From: Isochrysis galbana
Lineage: Eukaryota; Haptophyta; Isochrysidales; Isochrysidaceae
Direction: 5' to 3'
Assembly: GCA_018136815.1 (NCBI GenBank)
Contig: CM030932.1
Coordinates: 2,440,234 to 2,504,233 of the forward strand
DNA length: 64,000 nt
In this document: piece by piece, positions 56,226 through 64,000 of the stretch
Position numbering within the stretch: position 1 is the stretch's first letter
Layout: each line of letters opens with the position of its first letter
Notes under the pieces: generated by a model
Databases searched by the model: none
Told to the model about the DNA's origin: nothing
Seen by the model: the letters and a program-made list of their open reading frames with translations, nothing else
Position numbers and translations under genes: made by a program

Positions 56226-58954
56226 ATGCCCGGCTGGCGGACTGCTGCCGTTCTGGCCCCAATCGCACTGCTCTGCTTCCTGTTCATTCAGTCGCGCTGG
56301 CTGCGCAGCTTCGTCGCACTCCGAGCTCCTTCGCCTGTGCAGACTGAGCAGCGCCCCGTGGCTCATCTGATGACGGTGAGAGGGGTTGAGCCGACTCAGC
56401 CGACGAGCCGAATGCCTATTCCTCGGGCAGACCGACCTCGCCGACGCGAGCACCGGTCGGGCGCTCAGCTGGAGCTTGTGCCAGAAGAATTCCTCGATTT
56501 CTCTTTGAGAACTCGTGAGTTGCTCTCGCGTGTCCACCATCGGAGTCGACACCGTGAGACTTTGGACCTACAGATCCCTCTTTCGGCTCGACCACAAACG
56601 GCCTCTGCGCCAGGATGTCCAGCGAACTGTTCTGAGCGTCCAAGTTGTATCTATGTGCGCGTGGGCTCGGCGTCCACCTCTTATTGTACATGCCCTCCAG
56701 GATGGACGGGCGAGGCCTGCGAGCGCAGAGACCCATCTCCATGCAATTCCGCCAATGGAGGCCGCGTGCTCTCCAGATGCGCGGGCGTCTGTGATGAGGA
56801 CGTCAACCGTTGCATGTGCGGCGACGGGAGTAGTCATCCGGGCAGGCCGATGCGTGCTTGCTACTACGACGGTGTGGAGCGAGATATGCCCTGGCTCACC
56901 CCAAACTGGGGAGGATTTTCGCATGGGCCACGCTCGCACTTCTGGAGCGGACGCATGCTGGGCTCGACGACCGGCTGGTGCGATGCCAGCGTTGGCAGCA
57001 TTCAGAGACCTCTACAGAAGTGTTCGTGCTACGATGGGGTCAACAAGGGTCCACTGTGTGAGCCAAGTGGAGCATTCTGCGTTAACCAGTGCAACGGGAG
57101 GCAGCATGGTCGATGCCAAAACGGTTACTGCAATTGTAGTAGAGGATACACCGGTATCGATTGCTCCATTCGGGTTGACGGGCATGTCCCTGCGGATACG
57201 AAAGTTAGCACTGATGGCCGCCGCGAATGGGAGGTGCTGAGCACACGTGAAGATGTTGCTCACATTGGCCAAGCACATGATCACGGCACTATCGAGGAGC
57301 CCAATCAGGTAGCCGTGATGCCCCGTGTGTATGTTTACGAAGCACCGCCCGAGTTCAACATGCTTCTTCTCGCTCGACGCTTGGTGCCAGATGCGTGCGT
57401 CCTTCGTACTTATGGCGATGACAATAAGGCAACGTGGTCGTCCAATCTATACGGTGCGGAGGTTGCTCTCCACGAAGCATTCCTCTCCTCGCCCCATAGA
57501 ACTCTTGATCCAGAGCTAGCGGACTACTTCTTTGTCCCGGTCTATGTCGGTTGCTTTGTGTCCGAATTCAATCGTCCGTACCCGCGTCACTGGCTGTGCG
57601 ACAAGTGCCACTTGGGTCAGCCCGCGGATCTAGCATCTCTTCGAGCGATGCGTTGGCAGCGCCAGTTGCTCCTATGGCTCCAACAAGCCATGCCCTTCTG
57701 GAATCGATCAGGGGGAGCGGATCATCTTTGGCCGGCTTTCCATGACGAGGGGGCTTGCTACATGCCAGCTGAGGCCGGACATGCGATCATTCTGACCCAT
57801 TGGGGCCGTCGAAATACTCGACCGAACGGGTCTTCCGAATACCATATTTGGAGGGTGAAGCCGTATGCGCGAGAGATGTATGGATGGACTAGATGCTATG
57901 ACCCTTGCAAGGACATCGTCATGCCCAGCTGGCGAAAGCCGGAGGTGAATTGCCTCATGCAAGCAGCGTGTATTGCCGTTGTGCCTGCCGGCACTTCCCC
58001 TTGGCTGATGATTTCACCTTGCTTGCATTTGCATCACTATGTTTGCACAACTATTGGCTGAAACAGGTGACCGCTTCCGATATCCATACGAATCCCGACA
58101 AGGGGGCCTCCGGGCACCGTGACTTGCTCTTCTATTTCAACGGCAACCTTGGTGGCTCTCCGCAGATGCAAAATTATTCATTTGGGATTCGGCAGCAGCT
58201 TCTTGCTTTGTACGGTCACCTAGCAACGCGCGCTCAAGAGTATGCTAAGGGGAGGGCGTCCGATGTGCCTTACGGGGCTCGCGTGATCATCACCGACGTA
58301 AAGACACCAAAGTATTATCAAATGCTCTCGCGCTCTACATTTTGTGGAGTCATGCCCGGATGGGGATGGTCCGGGCGCTTCGAGGACGCGGTTTTACATG
58401 GTTGCATACCGGTGGTGCTTCAAGACAACATCGATGCTCCATTTGATACTGTGCTCGATTGGCCTGCCTACGCAATGCGAGTGCCACGATCGCGAATGCA
58501 CGTGATGCTTCAGGAGTTGATAGCTGTCCCCAAGGTTGAGATCGACCGTATGCAGCAAGTTCTCCGACGTGTGTGGACGCGCTTCACATACGCAAGTGTT
58601 GTGGCACAAGAGCAACAACGTGCGTTCTCAGAGGGTCGGGATACTGATCTCGGGGAGGGTCTCGGTAGGCACCGTCAAAGTGATGCAATTGCCACTCTGC
58701 TCACGGAACTAAAAGCTCGTTTGTATCTACGGCGCATGCGACAACGCCAAGCACATAAAGCGCTCCAAAGGGACCACGGAGATATGCCTCAATCGCGGTT
58801 GAAGCGCATCCTTTCCCCAATTTCTGAGTGCATCATTACTGCCTTTGGTGTAGATATGAGCCCCATGATGTCAGACGAGGCGTTGACCCAATCTGCGTCG
58901 AGTGTGATGCGCAAAGACTTCCACGAGCTTCACATTAACGGTTGGATAATTTGA
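56226..58954 (+). CDS. EGF-containing exostosin-family (GT47) glycosyltransferase, two exons
   Basis: Exons 56226-57944 and 58067-58954 are joined by a 122-bp intron (donor GTGAATTG, acceptor GAAACAG, phase 0); the product is 868 residues. Residues 8-22 form a signal anchor, giving type II topology. After a basic stem come EGF-like domain 1 (131-166, with C-T-C-P-P-G-W-T-G-E-A-C), a cysteine-rich stretch (173-280) and EGF-like domain 2 (285-313, C-N-C-S-R-G-Y-T-G-I-D-C). The GT47 domain runs from about 366 (M-P-R-V-Y-V-Y-E-A-P-P-E-F-N) through D-Y-F-F-V-P-V-Y, the junction at P-S-W-R-K-P-E|V, L-F-Y-F-N-G-N-L-G, R-S-T-F-C-G-V-M-P-G-W-G-W-S-G-R-F-E-D-A and G-C-I-P-V-V-L. EGF plus GT47 resembles exostosin-like proteins of algae. 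It would act in the Golgi on exported glycans; the sugar is unknown. ATG chosen because it opens on the anchor. Confidence 0.88.
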
Positions 58955-60332
58955 GATCATGATTGGTTGTGTGCTATTGAATTTATACTTAGTTCACCAT
59001 GGGAAGGCGCCTCGTGCCCTCCTCTCCGGGCTTCACATCCCCTTCGGGGGGCACCTCAGACACTCTTAGGCTGTGCCCTCGGGCATGGACCCCCCCACCC
59101 CACCCCCCGAGGACTTCAAACGCGTCAGACGGCTCAAATCAGGCGAACATGCGACCATCCCGGGATTGCCCTTGGGCGATAAAATATCTACTTCCCAAAA
59201 TCTAGAGAAAGCGCTCGCGGCGACAAAATACCCACAACAAAGCAAGCTCATACGCGCCCCCATTACGACTCCCTCTCGAAAAAAAAATTCTTGAAGGTGT
59301 CCGCTAAGCTACTAGTGACACAAACTCTCTCGCGCTCCCGATGCCACCGCGCCTATACCCCTACCTCTACTCCCCCGTCCGCTCCCCCCCTCGTTCCTTT
59401 TTCTGCCGGTTTTGGGGGGTCGGCCCACGTACACTACTTTGGGCCTAGCGTTTGTGGGAGGGGAGGGGCAGGCCTCTTGCATTCGTTCTGCATTAGTCTT
59501 GGGCCCAGTCCGTCCCCGTGCGGGGGCCAGGCCTCTCGGCCTTCCCCATTGGATTCCTCGAGCGGAGGCATATTGCCTCCTACGGTCTGTTGTTATCCCT
59601 GGTCGCTAAGTCCGGTGTTGTTTTTTTGTTGTATTATGTGTTGTATGTTGAGGTGCTCTAGTACTGTTACGAGTTACGACTCCCTCTCGATACTTGGCAA
59701 AACCAAAGTCGGGAATTTCCTCATTCATATACTCTCCATCCCCAACAACCTACTTTATTACGTAGGGGCCAATGGGGGCCTCGCGCCCCCCTCACTCCAA
59801 CGCAGGCCAAGACGGAATTCCTAAGCGCAACTCGTGGGAGGGAATTCCTAAGCAACTCGTGGGAGTGCGTAGTACGACACGCCTCGCAACTCCTCGACAA
59901 AGCGAAGGGGGCCCCGCCATCGGACCCGGCCCCCCTGCATGCTAAGAGGCAGCGCAGGTGGGTGGATGGTTCTCGCCCCCCATGAGGGGGGTCGAGAGGG
60001 GGGGGGGGGGGGGGGCGAGACCCCCCTCCATGGCGACCAATCATAAGATTAGTTGGCGTTACTCCTTGAGTCAGTCGAAGGTCTGTGTCGTGCCACTGGT
60101 GGGACGCGCGTGTGAGGGCCCTGCCCTGGGGCATCCCTCATGGGATCGTATAAATTCGTTTCTTCATTTCCTTTTTGTTCGTTTCTTGGTTGCCATGTTG
60201 TTTAGTCTACAGAGTCGCCGTTTACAAAGCCTACCATATGATTGAGCTGCTCACTGCTCAACGAATTCCAACGTCCTCACAGCAAAAGGTGAACGATATT
60301 GCTTGTCGTTATGCTGATAGGCCCTGTCCGGG
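58955..60332. repeat. Repeat-filled intergenic region
   Basis: 58983: TTTATACTTAGTTCACCATGGG, a diverged foldback F end. 59290-59690: GC-rich DNA with a T7 run, no protein. 59755-59800: GTAGGGGCCAATGGGGGCCTCGCGCCCCCCTC, the 8626-type tip. AAGGAATTCC-like GGAATTCCTAAGC words at 59813 and 59841. 60000-60050: GGGGGTCGAGAGG, G18, then ATGGCGACCAATCATAAG, a second foldback-F-like end in inverse orientation. No gene seen. Confidence 0.55.
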
Positions 60333-63300
60333 TCAAGTGGCACGAACGCCTAGTGTACGTGCTGCGCGCGATAGCCAGGTGTCCGTCCGATGCAATTGGT
60401 GAACTGACCAATCTGAAATAGCGAATGAGCCTCGTGAACTTCCGCCAGCAGCAGTAATGCCAGCTAGCATCCCATCACCCACTGAATTCCATCTTGAAGA
60501 GCCACCAAAAAGCTCAATAATGCTCAAGTTGCAACACAAGAGCGGCTTTGCCATGTTGTCGATAAAGACAAGCAATCGATGCATCGGAGTATCAGGTGCA
60601 TCCCAGCCGCCCATCTTTCCACGCAGCGACGTGCTCTTGCCACACTTGCCATCACGACTTGTGAAACGATCAGGCTCCATCAATATACGCACATGGTGCG
60701 GAATGCCATCATCTATCGGCCAGATGAGTTGCGCCGCGGCCAAGGACCCATCAGGCCCGGTAGCAATGCCATGGGCCAAGGAGGCATCGGAAGCCTCGGC
60801 ATCCGCACCACGCCGTCTCGGGGACTGTGTAGCTGAGCACTGGATGGAGACGTGGTCGTAGCGATGGGACAAATTCGCTGCTTCTCGTCGCGGGTCGGGT
60901 CCAGCGGGCAAAGTGGGAGCAATGAAGAGGGCTCCTGTGATGGGGCAAATGCACTCTCTCTCCGAAAGCGACGCTGGGACGAGGAACGCATGCTCGTGAG
61001 GGTATGGCAGCGTGCATAAGTATGCGGCCTCCCCCACGTCATCGCTCTCTTCTTCAAAGGCTTGTCCCAACCAGTCTTCTCGAGAATGCGAGACCGAGGT
61101 ACCAGCTGACGCAACCGTAGCGAGGACCCGCCGTGTTGAAGCACATGAAGGAGCGGTGCACACCTGGACTGCGAGGGCATTTTGAAGCCCGCTATATCCC
61201 AGCCCCGTGGATGGGCATCCGAGGGCGTTCGTGCCTCGAGGATCAAGTTGCAGCACGAAGGCGAAGCCATCGCTGGCACGTTGACATCCTTGCGCTGGAG
61301 TTGCATGAACTGTGAAGTTGACCTCGAACCCGTTTGAGATTCTGAGCGGCACGTCCCACCATGCCGCGCCGGCTAAGCCCATTCCTTTGTGCAGAGGAGT
61401 CAAGTCGATACGGCCATGGCCTATCTCCGCGTCGCCTACCAGCACAAGCGGTGTCGCCGATACACTGGCGTGGACACGATCGCCTCGGTGGACGCGATCG
61501 CATTGGTGCCCGTCGCCACTCGCCGACTCGCAAGTGTCCTTGCTACTATTGTCTTCACATGGCAACTTCCTCAATGCGATTTCAAACGGGACCCGAGAGA
61601 TGTGGGCGTCGCTCGCGCCCAAGGCGAAAGCACACACCACGTGCTCTCTTTCACTAGAGCGCGATTCGCGTAGTAGGGGAGGCAGCTCAATTTGCTTATT
61701 CACACGCAAAGAGGTGCCATTGGAGGCAACCGTCAACTCGACCATGGCGACAGGAGAAAAAGCGCCCCGTCCGTAGGATGGATTGAAAGCGGCGGCGCGC
61801 CAAAAGTAGCAACCGGCACAAAGAGCTGCGATAGTGGCCTTAGCACCCGGGTTGGAACAGTGCGGACTACTAATCGAGTGATGGGTCTCCCTAATCACAG
61901 CTCCATCATCTAGTGAGGGTTGAGGTGCCCTGGAATCTAGAGCGGACACTAGCTGTGAAAGGGATAAGGCGAAAATGGGCGAGGCACTCGTGAACTCCAC
62001 GATGACGGCGTTGGAGGCCAACGCACTAGTAGAGCGAGGCGACCGTACGCACTGGATGAGCCATTGCACAGACTCAGCGGCGGAGTCAGTTACGCCCATG
62101 TTGATGTGAAGACTCGGTTCCTCAAAGGATCCCGATCGATTTGGCTTGGCATCACCACTCGTAGACGCGGACGACGGCTGGCGATTGGAATCAAAATTAA
62201 TTATCTGAAACTGGGGCGCGTGAAGAGGTGCCTGGGGTGGCGCAAGGAGACGCCCACCTTTCGCGGAGAGCGTCCGCTTATGAGGCATCTCATTTGGGCG
62301 GAGGAAGGCAGCAACTCCTGAGGCAGGATGCGCATCTGTATCACACTCTAGCCACAACCAATCATGAAACTGAAAATCGACGCGCGTGCACGAGAACTCG
62401 CACCACACTGAGATGGAGTGTAGTAGGATGGCGTAGTGGGTTCCGGTAAAGTTGGCGTTGCCCGCCGAGAGCTCGACCTCGATGGCGACCGGATCCTCAG
62501 TCGACCACAAAGGTGCTCCCGCATCGTCGCAACTCAATATGAAGTGGTGCCCTGATGTCGTCAAGGAACTCGCGTGCTTGCTGAGAGAGACTGACGCCGA
62601 TCGATCCCCAGTATAGTTGATGAATGTAAGGATGAGGTCGGTGGGAGAGGCACCAACGTCCGAGACGTTGAGCAGAGCGTGCACTACGGGGACAAGGTCA
62701 AGCTCGCACCATTCCCTACCAACCCGTATCGCACCCCAGCGTCCATCTCGACTATTGTCCTTCCAAGCCTCGCTGCCACCTAGATTCGCGGCGAAACGCC
62801 ACTCACAGCCTTGGACGGCGGTGTCAAGCGTGCCACCACGCGCTGCAGCTGCAACAGCGAACATGTCAAGGTGTTGATTGCCCGCCGCAAGTGCCACCTC
62901 CACCTTGTCAACGATCCAGGCGCCCGTCGACGTGCCAACCCCGGTTCTTGCCCAGTCATCCTCGAGCCTGATTTGGGCACCAACCAGATCACCAAGACGT
63001 TCGCCTAGTTGAAGTGCAAACACGTCCGTCTGACCGGCACGAAAGAGCTCCGTTGCCTCCTCTCGCCGCGTTTCTCCGCCAAGACGGCGTCCAGACGGCC
63101 ACAAGGCAAAACGAAGGCCACTTGTGGCCCAACTGCCCTCTGAATGCGAGGGGTATGTGGCTACAAGTGTAGACAGATCGAGTGGCAGGGGCTGGCTCGC
63201 CTCAATATTCCATTGCTCAGACATTTCACCTGTCGGACCACAGCTGCCACGCACGCAAAAAACGAGAAAGGCACCGGCACCTACAACTGTCGAGAGATTG

Positions 63301-63986
63301 TAAGTGCTCTTGTTGGAGGTAACGACTCGCACTAGGTATGTGTAGGTCAAAGCCGGTTCGGGTGGCGGAGGCGGGCCTTCTTCCATCTCGATCCCCTCTC
63401 GCGCGACCGCCGCCGCCTCGTCCACTTCGGCTAGGCATGTTTCCACGCGCCGATATCCAGTATCGCTAACGCGGTACAACTCATTAGGAGTCTCTCCGGG
63501 GTCGACCCCTGCAGAAGGCCCGCCTAGCCATGGATCTCGTGGGGGGGGGGGACCGAGTCGTGCAGGCCTAGCAACACCCAGTGCTCGGGCTTCGCGCAAA
63601 ATCTGGGCGCGAGCCTTCGGTGGTATTCCGTCCATTTCGAGTAGTTCAGCTTGAAGGGCCGGCATTCGCCTCCCTCCACGCAAGCGTCGCGACCACGTAA
63701 GCATATCACTTTGTCCGCCACCGCGATCCGCCCAATTAATTGGGCACAGTCGCCATTTGGCTAGGAAGTACCCCACCGTCAAGTGGCCGACGGCGCGAGC
63801 CCATCTGTAGTCAGGAGGCAACATGCGCACCAAGGCCTGTCGTGCTCGGCTCAGAACGCTGATGGCCGAACATAGCCTCCGCAAGTGCGCATAGTAGGCG
63901 ACAAGACAACGTGCGTACGAGGACCGATCAAGCGCCGCCAGGGCACGTTGACGAATCGTTTGATGCCCTTCCTGCGCCGGTAGCAT
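60333..63986 (-). CDS. Large PLAT and L-type-lectin-like protein, 5' end uncertain
   Basis: The frame has 1217 codons; ATG 63986 is only 14 bases from the window edge and the frame stays open upstream, so the true start may lie outside. Residues 1-110 are basic and helical. About 215-365 resembles a PLAT domain: L-T-Y-T-Y-L-V-R-V-V-T-S, then F-A-L-Q-L-G-E-R-L-G-D-L-V-G-A-Q-I-R-L-E-D-D, and W-I-V-D-K-V-E-V. The middle has repeated beta-rich text and many N-x-S/T sites. About 905-1190 resembles an L-type (legume/bacterial) lectin fold: R-I-S-N-G-F-E-V-N-F-T-V, S-D-G-F-A-F-V-L-Q, G-L-G-Y-S-G-L-Q-N-A-L-A-V-Q-V, H-H-V-R-I, L-L-V-F-I-D, G-I-T-A-A-G-G-S-S-R-G-S-F-A-I-S-D-W-S-V. PLAT domains bind lipids or proteins; L-type lectins bind sugars. 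Surface or secreted location is inferred from the N-x-S/T sites; no transmembrane segment is seen. Confidence 0.7.
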   Translation of the reverse strand: MLPAQEGHQTIRQRALAALDRSSYARCLVAYYAHLRRLCSAISVLSRARQALVRMLPPDYRWARAVGHLTVGYFLAKWRLCPINWADRGGGQSDMLTWSRRLRGGRRMPALQAELLEMDGIPPKARAQILREARALGVARPARLGPPPPRDPWLGGPSAGVDPGETPNELYRVSDTGYRRVETCLAEVDEAAAVAREGIEMEEGPPPPPEPALTYTYLVRVVTSNKSTYNLSTVVGAGAFLVFCVRGSCGPTGEMSEQWNIEASQPLPLDLSTLVATYPSHSEGSWATSGLRFALWPSGRRLGGETRREEATELFRAGQTDVFALQLGERLGDLVGAQIRLEDDWARTGVGTSTGAWIVDKVEVALAAGNQHLDMFAVAAAARGGTLDTAVQGCEWRFAANLGGSEAWKDNSRDGRWGAIRVGREWCELDLVPVVHALLNVSDVGASPTDLILTFINYTGDRSASVSLSKHASSLTTSGHHFILSCDDAGAPLWSTEDPVAIEVELSAGNANFTGTHYAILLHSISVWCEFSCTRVDFQFHDWLWLECDTDAHPASGVAAFLRPNEMPHKRTLSAKGGRLLAPPQAPLHAPQFQIINFDSNRQPSSASTSGDAKPNRSGSFEEPSLHINMGVTDSAAESVQWLIQCVRSPRSTSALASNAVIVEFTSASPIFALSLSQLVSALDSRAPQPSLDDGAVIRETHHSISSPHCSNPGAKATIAALCAGCYFWRAAAFNPSYGRGAFSPVAMVELTVASNGTSLRVNKQIELPPLLRESRSSEREHVVCAFALGASDAHISRVPFEIALRKLPCEDNSSKDTCESASGDGHQCDRVHRGDRVHASVSATPLVLVGDAEIGHGRIDLTPLHKGMGLAGAAWWDVPLRISNGFEVNFTVHATPAQGCQRASDGFAFVLQLDPRGTNALGCPSTGLGYSGLQNALAVQVCTAPSCASTRRVLATVASAGTSVSHSREDWLGQAFEEESDDVGEAAYLCTLPYPHEHAFLVPASLSERECICPITGALFIAPTLPAGPDPRREAANLSHRYDHVSIQCSATQSPRRRGADAEASDASLAHGIATGPDGSLAAAQLIWPIDDGIPHHVRILMEPDRFTSRDGKCGKSTSLRGKMGGWDAPDTPMHRLLVFIDNMAKPLLCCNLSIIELFGGSSRWNSVGDGMLAGITAAGGSSRGSFAISDWSVHQLHRTDTWLSRAARTLGVRAT

Positions 63987-64000
63987 TCGATACCCATACA

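Overview
The window is nuclear DNA of a eukaryote, most likely a microalga with a secondary plastid. GT-AG introns can be placed in five genes (one of them only low-confidence). The gene content is eukaryotic: a NOT4-type RING/RRM protein, a chromodomain/PHD protein, a reticulon-like protein, a LYR-motif protein and exostosin-type glycosyltransferases. A sedoheptulose-1,7-bisphosphatase-like enzyme carries a signal-peptide-plus-basic presequence of the kind used for plastids behind an extra membrane. A haptophyte is my best guess from the high GC, the long C/G runs and the proline/alanine-rich proteins; that is inference, not proof.

Layout. 1-4.4 kb: a transposon-type partial frame on the minus strand, a weak frame, then pyrimidine-rich retroelement-like leader DNA. 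4.7-7.9 kb: a two-domain cytidine-deaminase-like protein and a PSI-domain membrane protein. 8.6-11.9 kb: a decayed LINE-like copy and retroelement leader. 12.2-13.2 kb: reticulon-like protein. 13.9-15.5 kb: proline-rich frame on the minus strand. 16.2-21.4 kb: divergent pair SBPase-like (minus) and NOT4-like (plus), with a 93-bp tandem repeat between them. 22.4-25.9 kb: a 717-bp direct duplication holding tRNA-like Pol III boxes, a hAT-type miniature element with a perfect 8-bp target duplication, and dispersed repeats. 26.7-27.8 kb: LYR-motif protein and a possible small gene. 28.1-32.7 kb: 172-bp tandem repeat, then a chromodomain/PHD protein. 34.6 kb: an unnamed exon. 35.6-38.7 kb: a deleted Ty1/copia element with an intact RT-RNase H frame. 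39.5-40.3 kb: hypothetical protein whose 3' end lies in a 16-bp-phased palindrome array. 41.3-44.0 kb: three-exon cysteine-rich protein. 45.2-50.1 kb: large SFI1-like Arg/Trp repeat protein. 50.3-53.25 kb: nested mobile elements. 53.4-64 kb: two GT47 exostosin-type glycosyltransferases, one with EGF-like domains, and a large PLAT plus L-type-lectin-like protein.

How the genes relate. There are no operons. The SBPase-like/NOT4-like pair shares one upstream region. The right-hand 10 kb groups three genes whose domains point to cell-surface or secretory-pathway glycans; their co-function is inference. Much of the rest is repeats: at least seven dispersed families plus three miniature DNA transposons whose ends can be read to the base from target duplications.
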